64,000 nt of DNA from the NCBI GenBank assembly GCA_903830565.1, contig CAIKUF010000105.1:1-64000 (forward strand), given 5' to 3'. Under the pieces are notes generated by a model. It worked only from the letters and a program-made list of their open reading frames with translations. It did not search any database and was not told the DNA's origin. Origin of the DNA: an uncultured bacterium. GTDB taxonomy: Bacteria > Pseudomonadota > Gammaproteobacteria > Burkholderiales > Burkholderiaceae_C. This document shows, piece by piece, positions 47,122 through 54,522 of this stretch; position 1 is the first letter of the stretch; every line of letters begins with the position of its first letter. The translations under genes were made by a program, and so were the position numbers.

Positions 47122-47874
47122 ATGGCTACTAAAGCAAAACCCCCCACTACTGCTGTTGCCGTCAAGGCCAGCACCAACCTGGTCTCCATCCAGGAACAGA
47201 TGAAGGCTCAGCTGCTGGCTCAGGCCGGCAAGACGGCGCCTGCCTCGGGCAACGCGATCCGCGTGACCCAGGACAAGCACTTCATGCTGCCCGACGGCAC
47301 GAAGACGCCCGGCCCGCTGCAGCTGGTCATTCTGGACTTCGTCTCCAAGAACGCTTTCTACGAAGGCGCCTTCGACGCGAAGAACATCAAGCCCCCGACA
47401 TGCTTCAGCATCGGTGCTGACATCAAGGGCATGGTGCCCAGCAAGAACGCTCCGGTGTCCCAGGCACCCGACTGCGCGTCCTGCCCGAACAACCAGTTCG
47501 GCTCTGATGGCGACGGCAAGGCCTGCAAGAACTGCCGCATCCTGGCCGTACTGCCGCCCGATGCTGACGAGAACACGCCCATCTGGACGCTGACCACCAG
47601 CCCCACGGCCAACAAGGGCTTCGATGGCTTCGTGACCTCTGTGGCACGCGTGTTCCAGACGATTCCGCTGGGCGTCGTGGCGACCGTGGGCTTTGACCCG
47701 AACGTGACGTACGCGAAGTTGGTGTTCAGCGACCCGCAGCCCAACCCGCTGTTCGCCACGCACTTTGGCCGTCAGGCTGAAGCTCAAGGCATGCTGGCTG
47801 TTGAGCCTGACGTCAGCGGCTACGAGGCGCCGAAGCCCATAGCACGTGGCAGCAAGGTTGCGGCGCGCCGCTAA
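47122..47874 (+). CDS. Early DNA-metabolism-region protein with a Cys cluster
   Basis: This is a 250-aa protein. A central CASCPNNQFGSDGDGKACKN-R segment has the spaced Cys pairs of a zinc site (C-x2-C ... C-x2-C). PGPLQLVILDFVSKNAFYEG and similar beta-type segments flank it. Position after polA and before the exonuclease suggests a DNA-binding role. A single-strand-binding function is possible but unproven. It is followed by an intrinsic terminator-like hairpin. Confidence 0.6.
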   Translation: MATKAKPPTTAVAVKASTNLVSIQEQMKAQLLAQAGKTAPASGNAIRVTQDKHFMLPDGTKTPGPLQLVILDFVSKNAFYEGAFDAKNIKPPTCFSIGADIKGMVPSKNAPVSQAPDCASCPNNQFGSDGDGKACKNCRILAVLPPDADENTPIWTLTTSPTANKGFDGFVTSVARVFQTIPLGVVATVGFDPNVTYAKLVFSDPQPNPLFATHFGRQAEAQGMLAVEPDVSGYEAPKPIARGSKVAARR

Positions 47875-47882
47875 CAATACCC

Positions 47883-47902
47883 GACTGCCCCTTGGGGCAG
47901 TC
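47883..47902 (+). terminator. Intrinsic terminator-like hairpin
   Basis: A perfect 9-bp stem GACTGCCCC / GGGGCAGTC has a 2-base TT spacer; the real loop would open one or two pairs. ATTTGTT follows. It lies 9 bases after the 250-aa gene. Confidence 0.6.
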
Positions 47903-47928
47903 ATTTGTTAGCCAAGACAGGATACATT

Positions 47929-47939
47929 CCCCCCCCCCC
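47929..47939 (+). repeat. Run of eleven C
   Basis: A homopolymer of 11 C lies in the leader of the 72-aa gene, 16 bases before its ATG. It could be length-variable, or a sequencing weak point. It is outside the chosen reading frame. Confidence 0.8.
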
Positions 47940-47955
47940 AACGAATCTTAAATCT

Positions 47956-48174
47956 ATGTCAGTTCGTAAATGGTATCTAAGCGAGGCGCTGGCTTCTGTC
48001 CGGCGCCTCAACGCTGTGCTGAACGACCTGACACTCGAAGAAGTAACGGCATGCCTCGATCTCGAGGTGGCCACACAACGTCGCAAGACGATCATAAATC
48101 TGTTGATAGATCAGGCTGCACGGATTGCGGCCGCTGAGATCAACAACCGCCTGAAAGAGAAATACGGATACTGA
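47956..48174 (+). CDS. Small early protein
   Basis: This is a 72-aa protein, MSVRKWYLSEALASVRRLNA.... The start at 47956 follows ACGAATCTTAAATCT, a TCTAA-like leader without a ribosome site. An upstream ATG at 47905 would translate the C run as prolines and is less likely. Helical, charged; unknown. Confidence 0.55.
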   Translation: MSVRKWYLSEALASVRRLNAVLNDLTLEEVTACLDLEVATQRRKTIINLLIDQAARIAAAEINNRLKEKYGY

Positions 48175-48282
48175 GGAATGGCGTCACGCAATGTGCGCGA
48201 CGTGATCAACCACAAAACCTGGACAGATGTCCAACCCCGAGCAATTTCGCTCAATGAAGAAAAGCCTACCGGAGAAATCACC

Positions 48283-48708
48283 ATGGCAAAAGCACCCAAG
48301 TCCCTCACCCCCGCTGACAAGAAGCTCGCTCAGGCTGGCCTGAAGCAAGCAGTCGCTGCCCACAACGTGAACATCAGGTCCATCAGCGCCACACTCAAGG
48401 CCGCTGACGCCAAGCTCGCCGCCGTCAAGAAGGACGCCGACGCCGCCGTCAAAGCAGCGTCGAAGTCTGTCGCTGGCGCAATGAAGGCTGCTCAGACTAC
48501 TGTCAAAACCGCGCAGAAAGACTACGCCGCTGCCTTCGCCAAGGCTGCCAAGCACAACGCTGCTGCTGCCGTCGGCACGGCCAAGTTGTCTGCCCGGCAG
48601 GCCGCACTCGACGCCGTGCCTGTGGCTGTCGCGCCGAAGGTCGTCGCCGGCAGGGCACCGAAGGCTGCTAAGGCACCTGTCGCCGAGAAGGCCACTGCCG
48701 CATCCTGA
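48283..48708 (+). CDS. Ala/Lys-rich histone H1-like protein
   Basis: This is a 141-aa protein, about half Ala plus Lys, with repeats such as AADAKLAAVKKDADAAVKAA and a C-terminal AxKAPVAEKATAAS tail. The composition resembles bacterial H1-like proteins and phage DNA-condensing proteins, suggesting non-specific DNA binding. CCGGAG lies 7-12 bases before the ATG at 48283. The frame stays open upstream to 48178 (35 more residues of different, non-repetitive composition), so a longer form is possible. Confidence 0.6.
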   Translation: MAKAPKSLTPADKKLAQAGLKQAVAAHNVNIRSISATLKAADAKLAAVKKDADAAVKAASKSVAGAMKAAQTTVKTAQKDYAAAFAKAAKHNAAAAVGTAKLSARQAALDAVPVAVAPKVVAGRAPKAAKAPVAEKATAAS

Positions 48709-48775
48709 CCAAACGGGCCCGTCACAGTCGGTGGCGGGCTCGGGCCCCCCCAACACCCCCAGAACCAGGGAGCTT

Positions 48776-49333
48776 ATGAAACACATCATGATTGACCTCG
48801 AAACGCTCGGCACCGTTGCTGATGCGTGCATCCTCAGTATTGGAGCCGTGCGCTTCAGTCTCGAGAACGACAAACTCGATGACGCAGGCTTCTATGCCAG
48901 CGTCTCGATCGACAGCAACCTGGAGGCCAAGCGACGTATCCAGGAAGACACATTGCTGTGGTGGCTCAAGCAGGGCGAAGCTGCCCAGGGTGTGTTCCAT
49001 GAATCCAAGCAGACACTGCGCGTGGCGCTGACTGACTTGGCTGACTGGATGGGCGACAGCGACTGCTACGTCTGGAGCAACGGGGCTGACTTCGACTTGC
49101 CCATGCTGGCACATGCGTTCACAACGAACGGCATGGAAGTGCCGTGGAAGTTCTGGAACAGCCGGTGCTTCCGGACGTACAAGAACCTCCCAGGCTCCAA
49201 GAACATCAAGGTGGCGTTCGCAGGGGTGAAGCACAACGCTCTGTTCGATGCGGTGCACCAGGCGCAGACGGCCCAGGCCATCTACGCCGGTGTGTTCGCG
49301 AACCGTCCACACAGCATGGTGAAGCCGACATGA
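48776..49333 (+). CDS. DEDD-family 3'-5' exonuclease
   Basis: This is a 185-aa protein. IMIDLETLG is exonuclease motif I (D and E). SNGADFDLPML is motif II, and KHNALFDAVHQAQ is motif III with the H-x4-D arrangement of the DEDDh group. The layout fits the Rv2179c/ExoVIII-like family that is frequent in phages. CAGGGAG precedes the ATG at 48776. It probably processes DNA or RNA 3' ends during phage replication. Confidence 0.82.
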   Translation: MKHIMIDLETLGTVADACILSIGAVRFSLENDKLDDAGFYASVSIDSNLEAKRRIQEDTLLWWLKQGEAAQGVFHESKQTLRVALTDLADWMGDSDCYVWSNGADFDLPMLAHAFTTNGMEVPWKFWNSRCFRTYKNLPGSKNIKVAFAGVKHNALFDAVHQAQTAQAIYAGVFANRPHSMVKPT

Positions 49334-49488
49334 CTGGCATTTTGGATCTGTTGCCGAAGATGACAACAGCCACGATGCCCCACCCCAAGCAGCACATCGC
49401 TGACGCCAACCGGCGCAAGCGCAGGCAGATCGTGAAAGCGATCGGCAAGCGCCAGTTCAAGAAAATTTACAGGAGTGCGCAAGCATGA
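49330..49488 (+). CDS. Small basic protein
   Basis: This is a 52-aa protein, MTGILDLLPKMTTATMPHPK..., with a basic C-terminus (ANRRKRRQIVKAIGKRQFKK). ATGA coupled to the exonuclease gene and to the next gene. Likely binds nucleic acid. Confidence 0.55.
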   Translation: MTGILDLLPKMTTATMPHPKQHIADANRRKRRQIVKAIGKRQFKKIYRSAQA

Positions 49489-49979
49489 CCACAATCGACC
49501 AGACCCTCAAGGAGCGCGGCTCCCGCTACGGCGAGTTCACTGATCACGCCTTGATCACCCAGAGTCTCAAGGACGCCATGAAGGCATCCAAGAACTGGGA
49601 CTTCCTTCAGGACGACCAGCTCGAAGCTCTCGAGATGGTGGCCCACAAGATCGGGCGCATCTTGAACGGCGACCCGGACTACATCGACTCGTGGACCGAC
49701 ATCATCGGTTACGTGCGCCTGGTGGAGAAGCGCCTGGTGGCTGAGCAGGAATCGGTACGCGGCTTCATGGTGGGTGACCAGGGGAAGACGTTTGATGCTG
49801 GCGCAGCAGCCGATGCTGCGCTGTCGCAAACCGATTACATGACTGCTATGGCGAACCAGCGCAGCATCAAGGCTTCGATCGAGAAAGCCAAGATGGACAG
49901 TGCCCGTCCAATTCACGATGCCGTCACTGAAGCACTCGCCACGCTGCTTGCAGCTGGCGTGGTTACCTACACCGAGTGA
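49485..49979 (+). CDS. DUF6378 family protein
   Basis: This is a 164-aa protein. LKERGSRYGEFTDHALITQS, ALEMVAHKIGRILNGDPDYI and DSWTDIIGYVRLVEKRL match the DUF6378 phage family, whose fold resembles all-alpha NTP pyrophosphohydrolases. A nucleotide-metabolism role is plausible. The last 70 residues are helical and less conserved. Confidence 0.75.
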   Translation: MTTIDQTLKERGSRYGEFTDHALITQSLKDAMKASKNWDFLQDDQLEALEMVAHKIGRILNGDPDYIDSWTDIIGYVRLVEKRLVAEQESVRGFMVGDQGKTFDAGAAADAALSQTDYMTAMANQRSIKASIEKAKMDSARPIHDAVTEALATLLAAGVVTYTE

Positions 49980-50386
49980 GCGGGCCCGAGAACACCTTCA
50001 TTGCGTCAGTCCACCGGCATCTGCCGGTTGGGCTGTACAAGATGAAGAACCACAACCAGTACAACGGCGGTATCGCTGATGTCTGGTACAGCGGCCCACG
50101 TGCAGACTTGTGGATTGAATACAAATTTATCGTGGTCCCCGTTAGAGATACAACTATGATAGATCTTGTCAGTGGCAAGAACCCCGAGATCTCTTACCTT
50201 CAACAGGAGTGGCTCACGTCACGTCATGATGAGGGTCGGAGCGTCGGAGTGATTGTCGGGAGTAAGCAAGGCGGAGTATGGTTTCCAGAGATCAGCTGGG
50301 CGGATGCACTACCAGCGGCTGAATTCCGATCCATGGTTCTGAACCGGAATATTCTTGCCTCGATTATTACAGGGCTCACATCTTAG
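49976..50386 (+). CDS. PD-(D/E)XK-like phage nuclease
   Basis: This is a 136-aa protein. GGIADVWYSGPRADLWIEYK gives the D...ExK core of a PD-(D/E)XK fold. SYLQQEWL and VGVIVGSKQGGVWF follow in the usual order for small phage Holliday-junction-like or endonuclease VII-region nucleases. The start is a GTG overlapping the preceding stop (GTGA). A likely partner of the polymerase, exonuclease and ligase. Confidence 0.7.
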   Translation: MSGPENTFIASVHRHLPVGLYKMKNHNQYNGGIADVWYSGPRADLWIEYKFIVVPVRDTTMIDLVSGKNPEISYLQQEWLTSRHDEGRSVGVIVGSKQGGVWFPEISWADALPAAEFRSMVLNRNILASIITGLTS

Positions 50387-50447
50387 AATCGGTCCCGGCG
50401 AACTCACACTTCGAACTCGTGCGAGAGCCTTTACTGGAGAAAACGTC

Positions 50448-50819
50448 ATGAGACAAAACGATGAGGGACTATTTCCCGCACTCGAAGCCGCCCTCAAGGC
50501 GGCTTCTGAACCACTGGACTGTCAGACTTTGTTCGACATGCCACAAATTAAGAAGCATGCGGCTTCGGTCAACCGGGTGTCTGACTACTTGGGCGGTCTT
50601 TGGCGAAAGGGCCAGGTGGTTCGACTGCCTGCCCCGAAGTCTGAGAACAGTCGTGCTCGATGGACGTACGAATGGAAGGGCCAGAAGGGTCCGAAGATTC
50701 ACGGCATCGAGTACACACCGAAGATCATGGTGGACCGCCCGACGGTCTTGATAACTGAGGAGGGGAAGACCATCACGTTGGAGTTCCCGGGCCTCGTCAT
50801 CCTGATCAAACAAACCTGA
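50448..50819 (+). CDS. Possible winged-helix protein
   Basis: This is a 123-aa protein. Residues about 8-55 (LFPALEAALKAASEPLDCQT, then VNRVSDYLGGLWRKGQVVRL) look like a winged helix. A beta-rich C-terminal part follows, with KTITLEFPGLVILI. ACTGGAGAAAACGTC precedes the ATG. It could be a DNA-binding regulator. It is followed by a terminator. Confidence 0.5.
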   Translation: MRQNDEGLFPALEAALKAASEPLDCQTLFDMPQIKKHAASVNRVSDYLGGLWRKGQVVRLPAPKSENSRARWTYEWKGQKGPKIHGIEYTPKIMVDRPTVLITEEGKTITLEFPGLVILIKQT

Positions 50820-50823
50820 GATC

Positions 50824-50844
50824 TGGCCTTCGGGCCATTTCTTT
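50824..50844 (+). terminator. Intrinsic terminator
   Basis: A 5-bp stem TGGCC / GGCCA closes a TTCG tetraloop and is followed by TTTCTTT. It lies 5 bases after the 123-aa gene. The next gene begins 21 bases later with an AATATCT leader. Confidence 0.7.
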
Positions 50845-50864
50845 AACTATCAAATCGAATATCT

Positions 50865-51086
50865 ATGTTGGATCTGCTGACGATCGAAGAAGACAAAGCT
50901 GCAGCTGCGCAGGGGTGGCAACTCTGCCACGTATGGGACCTCGAGACGTGCAAAAACCGGGTGATGGTTCTGGCCAGCCCGAGCGCAGAGGCAGCTGGTC
51001 AGTTCGTTGTGAACCAGGCCCGCATGGGTAACGCCCTGGCGCAGAAGGCGCTCTCTTTAATCATGCAGTCGAACCAGAAAGGCTAA
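50865..51086 (+). CDS. Small early protein
   Basis: This is a 73-aa protein, MLDLLTIEEDKAAAAQGWQL.... The leader reads AAATCGAATATCT directly before the ATG, the same style as the 33503 and 47956 genes, with no ribosome site. Unknown function. Confidence 0.55.
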   Translation: MLDLLTIEEDKAAAAQGWQLCHVWDLETCKNRVMVLASPSAEAAGQFVVNQARMGNALAQKALSLIMQSNQKG

Positions 51087-51089
51087 GAG

Positions 51090-51548
51090 ATGGCTTGCTC
51101 GAATGACGATACGCTTGCTGCCCGGTTCTGGGCAAAGGTCTGTAAATCCGATGGATGCTGGATGTGGACTGGCGCATGCCATCCACAAGGATACGGGCTC
51201 ATAAAGACTATGACAGGCATGAGCCGGGCACATCGGGTTTCACACTCGTTGAACAACGGCCCAATTACTGACGGGCTCATGGTCCGCCACACGTGCGACG
51301 TTCCTGGCTGCGTAAACCCTGCTCACCTTGTGCTGGGGACCGCGAAAGAAAACGTCCAAGACCGTGTCTTGCGGGGCAGAAGCGCTGACCGCCACGGCAG
51401 CAAGCACCCGCTTTCTAAGTTGAGCGCGATCATCGTCGCCCACATACGCAACTCGAGTCTTTCTGGAAAAGACGCCGCTGAGATATTCGGCGTTTCCCAA
51501 GCGGCGATAAGCAACATCAGAAACAACAAAGCATGGAGATACATATGA
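51090..51548 (+). CDS. HNH endonuclease, homing type
   Basis: This is a 152-aa protein. CWMWTGACHPQGYGLI, SRAHRVSHSLNNGPITDGLM and VRHTCDVPGCVNPAHLVLGT form the HNH beta-beta-alpha-metal motif with its zinc cysteines (about residues 18-90). The C-terminal 45 residues carry a NUMOD/helix-turn-helix-like AAEIFGVSQAAISNIRN. This is the layout of free-standing phage homing endonucleases. It lies directly before the ligase gene, whose ribosome site is inside its 3' end. Confidence 0.85.
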   Translation: MACSNDDTLAARFWAKVCKSDGCWMWTGACHPQGYGLIKTMTGMSRAHRVSHSLNNGPITDGLMVRHTCDVPGCVNPAHLVLGTAKENVQDRVLRGRSADRHGSKHPLSKLSAIIVAHIRNSSLSGKDAAEIFGVSQAAISNIRNNKAWRYI

Positions 51549-52426
51549 GTTTCAAGCCGATGCTGGCGGTGAATGCCGTCATCCCAAAACTACAGTACCC
51601 GGTCTACGTGAGCCCCAAACTCGACGGGATCAGATGCGCAATCGTGTCGAGCAAGGCACTGTCCCGCATGCTCAAGCCGATCCCTAACCGGCACATCTAC
51701 AGCAACCTGAGCAAGGCCATCTTCAACGGGCTGGACGGCGAGCTGATTGTCGGCTCACCGACCAGCAAGACGTGCTACACCGACAGTGTCTCAAACGTCA
51801 TGTCCTTCGACAAGACCCCTGACTTCACGTACTGGGTGTTCGACCTGCACAACTTCGACGCGGCCTTTGACAACCGTCTGGACGCGCTGCGTGCGGGCTA
51901 CATGGGCGAGCACCCGTTCATTCGGGTGCTGGAGCAAGCACTGATCCAGTGCGAGGACGATCTGCTCGAATACGAAGCCGAGAAGGTCGAGCAGGGCTAC
52001 GAGGGCGTGATCATTCGCGCACCTATGGCCCGTTACAAGTTCGGTCGAAGCACCGTGAACGAAGGCGCGTTACTCAAGATGAAGAGGTTTGAAGATGCCG
52101 AAGCAATCATTACCGGATTCGACGAAGAGATGTTCAACGGGAACGCCGCCCAGACCAACGAACTCGGACGCACCAAGCGCAGCACCGCAGCAGCCGGGCT
52201 GTTGGGTAAAGGGACCTTGGGTGCGTTCCAAGTCCGGGACGTGGTCTCAGGTGTCGACTTTTCGATCGGCACCGGCCTCACTGCTGACGAACGACAGCAC
52301 TTCTGGAACCGTCGTGACGACTACCACGGAAAGATCGTGAAGTACAAGTTCTTCTCCGTGGGTGTGAAGACAGCACCCCGTCACCCGGTGTTCCTGGGGA
52401 TGCGCGACGCGAGGGACATGTCATGA
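51545..52426 (+). CDS. ATP-dependent DNA ligase
   Basis: This is a 293-aa protein. Motif I is KLDGIR (about residue 25, adenylated Lys). LDGELIVG is motif III, YWVFDLHNF is motif IIIa, EGVIIRAP is motif IV and LLKMKR is motif V. A short OB-like C-terminal domain follows. The size fits minimal phage ligases of the T7 type. The ATG at 51545 has GGAG 7-10 bases upstream, which is better placed than for the ATG at 51533. It seals nicks in replicating phage DNA. Confidence 0.9.
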   Translation: MSFKPMLAVNAVIPKLQYPVYVSPKLDGIRCAIVSSKALSRMLKPIPNRHIYSNLSKAIFNGLDGELIVGSPTSKTCYTDSVSNVMSFDKTPDFTYWVFDLHNFDAAFDNRLDALRAGYMGEHPFIRVLEQALIQCEDDLLEYEAEKVEQGYEGVIIRAPMARYKFGRSTVNEGALLKMKRFEDAEAIITGFDEEMFNGNAAQTNELGRTKRSTAAAGLLGKGTLGAFQVRDVVSGVDFSIGTGLTADERQHFWNRRDDYHGKIVKYKFFSVGVKTAPRHPVFLGMRDARDMS

Positions 52427-52605
52427 TCGACGACCTGCATGATTCGTTCGGGCCCATTGACTCACGCGACGTCGTCATCGCCCGCCTCTCCGTCGAGAAC
52501 GAAGAGCTGAAGCAAAAGTTGGGCAGGGCCATCAACCAGTTGCACCTGGCCCACGAGGCCAGCTCGAAGGCGGCAGCGGCTGCACAGTGGAGGGAGTGGC
52601 CATGA
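52423..52605 (+). CDS. Small coiled-coil protein
   Basis: This is a 60-aa protein with a helical segment (ARLSVENEELKQKLGRAINQ) typical of short phage coiled coils. ATGA coupled to the ligase gene and to the next gene. Confidence 0.6.
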   Translation: MIDDLHDSFGPIDSRDVVIARLSVENEELKQKLGRAINQLHLAHEASSKAAAAAQWREWP

Positions 52606-52799
52606 CCACCACACTTAATAAAGACCAGACCGTGGCCATCGACATCGGCTACCACTGGCAGCCTATGTCCTCGTGCCCGCACAACGTGAAGGTGCAGCTG
52701 CTCAATGCTGGGGGCGTGGCTGTCTACGGGGTCTACCACGGAGGCGACAGCTTCTGGCAGATGTGGGCGCCGCTGCCGAGCATGCCGAAGAAGATCTAA
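52602..52799 (+). CDS. DUF551-like small protein
   Basis: This is a 65-aa protein. HWQPMSSCPHNVKVQLLNAG and MWAPLPSMPKK resemble the DUF551 family of small phage proteins, with its conserved WxPxxxxP opening and W-x-PLP-x-x-P ending. Function unknown. Confidence 0.6.
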   Translation: MTTTLNKDQTVAIDIGYHWQPMSSCPHNVKVQLLNAGGVAVYGVYHGGDSFWQMWAPLPSMPKKI

Positions 52800-52803
52800 T
52801 CGA

Positions 52804-53103
52804 ATGCCGCAGCGCATCCTGAACTTGCAGGAGGCTGCGGCCTTCCTGCGCATCCACAAAACTACAGCACAGGCCTTGGCTCGTGCCGGCACGCTCCCTG
52901 CCATCAAGGTTGGCCGGGAGTGGCGCTTTCTTGAAGAGGCACTGCTATGTCACTTTACCAACCCAAAGACTCCACAGTCTGGTGGGCCAGCATCACGCTC
53001 AACGGCGAGCGGGTACGTTTCTCAACTGGAGAATATGATCGCCAAGCGGCGCTCAAAGTCCACGACCAGCGCCGCGCGGCGCAGCACGACCAGCCCAAGC
53101 TGA
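52804..53103 (+). CDS. Excisionase-like helix-turn-helix protein
   Basis: This is a 99-aa protein. Residues 1-48 (ILNLQEAAAFLRIHKTTAQA, then GTLPAIKVGREWRF) match the MerR-like excisionase/AlpA helix-turn-helix family (HTH_17). The C-terminal half (about 49-99) overlaps the integrase gene by 157 bases in another frame and is Ser/Thr/Arg-rich and probably disordered. Its place directly before the integrase and 1.3 kb from attP makes an excisionase or integration-control role likely. Confidence 0.72.
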   Translation: MPQRILNLQEAAAFLRIHKTTAQALARAGTLPAIKVGREWRFLEEALLCHFTNPKTPQSGGPASRSTASGYVSQLENMIAKRRSKSTTSAARRSTTSPS

Positions 53104-53921
53104 AGGGCACCACATGGGGCTCGGCCGTGATGAAGTGGGTCGGCGCTGAGACGCGCAGCGACTCGGATATTCAGAGCCTGGCCAAGTTCGGTCGGTACTA
53201 CAAGGACCGCCCGCTCTCTTCGGTCACCGCCGACTCTATCGACGAGGCGCTGAAGAAGTTCGTCAAGAGCGACGGCACCTACAACCGCTATGCCACCACG
53301 ATCGCTGCGCTGCTCACCCTCTCCAGGCTGAACATCAAAGTGACCCGCCGGCGCGACAAGACTGCCAAGACACGCGACTGGCTGACCCACGAGCAGTGGA
53401 AGAGACTGCGCGACGCTTTGCCCCAGCACCAGAAGGCTATGGCCACATTTGCCGTTACGACTGGACTTCGCCAGGCCAACGTGCTGGGGCTTCTTTGGGA
53501 GAAAGTCGACCTGGAGCGCAAGCTCGTGTGGGTCGAAGCCGAAGACGCCAAGGGCGGAAAAGCCATAGCTGTACCACTTTCAAAAGGAGCTGTTGATGTA
53601 CTTCGATCCGCGCAACGCGCGAACCCTATCTGGGTCTTTACGTTCCGGGGCCAGCCGGTCTCGGAAATCAAAACGGCTTTCCAGGCAGCGTGTGTTCGGG
53701 CTGGTGTGGGCTCCATCGACCCAGCGTTGGGGGTCTATTCAGGTTTCACCTGGCACGGTCTGCGTCATACCTGGGCCACCTGGCACGTCCAGAACGGCAC
53801 CCCTCTGGAGGTCCTTCAGAAACTGGGTGCGTGGGCTGACCTTCGCATGGTCATGAGATACGCCCACCACAGTCCTGGCCATCTGGCTGGGTATGCAGAC
53901 AACTTAGGAGATGAAGAATGA
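52947..53921 (+). CDS. Tyrosine integrase
   Basis: This is a 324-aa protein. Catalytic signature: TTGLRQANVLGL (Arg, about residue 174), HGLRHTWAT (H-x-x-R, about 269-273), LGAWADLRMV and RYAHHSP (nucleophile Tyr, about 304). The N-terminal arm-binding and core-binding domains are present (STGEYDRQAALKVHDQRRAA). It catalyses site-specific recombination, presumably at the tRNA-Val match 430 bases downstream. Its start lies inside the excisionase-like gene. Confidence 0.92.
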   Translation: MSLYQPKDSTVWWASITLNGERVRFSTGEYDRQAALKVHDQRRAAQHDQPKLKGTTWGSAVMKWVGAETRSDSDIQSLAKFGRYYKDRPLSSVTADSIDEALKKFVKSDGTYNRYATTIAALLTLSRLNIKVTRRRDKTAKTRDWLTHEQWKRLRDALPQHQKAMATFAVTTGLRQANVLGLLWEKVDLERKLVWVEAEDAKGGKAIAVPLSKGAVDVLRSAQRANPIWVFTFRGQPVSEIKTAFQAACVRAGVGSIDPALGVYSGFTWHGLRHTWATWHVQNGTPLEVLQKLGAWADLRMVMRYAHHSPGHLAGYADNLGDEE

Positions 53922-54223
53922 ACATTCCCGATGGAGACCATGTGCTCACCCAGGACGCAGGCTGGTTCGATGTGAGCGGGTTCACCGTCCGCATCATGAC
54001 GGCCAACGAGGGCGTCGTCGTTGACATTTACGACGGGGTCGTTGCCAAGACGGGCGACTTCGATGCTGCGCTGATGGCGTCCACCTACGTGTACATGAGC
54101 GACCTGGCGGTCAACCAAGAAGAGAACAATGAACCCGACGACCTGTTCGCAGATGGCGATGCTCTGGCCTCGGCCGGGCACGGTACTGACGAGGACTACG
54201 GCTCACCGGAGGACATGCTCTAA
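53918..54223 (+). CDS. Small acidic protein after the integrase
   Basis: This is a 101-aa protein, MNIPDGDHVLTQDAGWFDVS..., with an Asp/Glu-rich C-terminus. The opening DGDHVLTxDAGWFDVxGFTVRI resembles small unknown proteins of phage early regions. ATGA coupled to the integrase gene. Function unknown. Confidence 0.6.
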   Translation: MNIPDGDHVLTQDAGWFDVSGFTVRIMTANEGVVVDIYDGVVAKTGDFDAALMASTYVYMSDLAVNQEENNEPDDLFADGDALASAGHGTDEDYGSPEDML

Positions 54224-54320
54224 ACCATGACCAACTATGTACATAGACCGTGACATCTTAGCCCGTTCGTACACTTTCTAACGCCTCTCTAATTTCGAAC
54301 CGCGAAGTCACCACAAACAA

Positions 54321-54355
54321 AAACCCCATGTAAGTCGTTGATTTACATGGGGTTT
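54321..54355. terminator. Bidirectional terminator next to attP
   Basis: A 13-bp perfect inverted repeat AAACCCCATGTAA / TTACATGGGGTTT has a 9-base loop, with A-rich and T-rich flanks on either side. It directly abuts the CCA end of the tRNA match and looks like the host tRNA's own terminator, carried within the attachment region. Confidence 0.8.
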
Positions 54356-54356
54356 C

Positions 54357-54403
54357 TGGTAGGCGCGATTGGACTCGAACCAACGACCCCCACCATGTCA
54401 AGG
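54357..54403 (-). other. attP: attP: 3' half of tRNA-Val(GAC)
   Basis: Read on the minus strand this matches the 3' end of a bacterial tRNA-Val(GAC). The anticodon loop TTGACAT is followed by GGTGG, the variable loop GGGTC, a T-arm GTTGG-TTCGAGT-CCAAT, the acceptor CGCGCCT and ACCA. The 5' half of the tRNA is absent: the bases before the anticodon loop do not pair with GGTGG. Integrase and excisionase genes lie just upstream and phage genes lie on both sides, so this is an attP rather than a host tRNA. The identity may continue through the adjoining terminator. Confidence 0.85.
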
Positions 54404-54522
54404 CGCCGGGGGCCTTCTGCGAGGCCCTATCCATGCGGGTTTCAAGCATCTATGTACAGATGCCCAAGACCCGTCGGTCACGGTGAGACTTTAGAGCGGC
54501 TCCTTTTATCACTCCGCATTAT

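Noticed and set aside
54357-54403. A complete tRNA-Val gene
   Set aside because: Only the part from the anticodon loop to CCA matches. The expected 5' anticodon stem, D-arm and 5' acceptor strand are missing.
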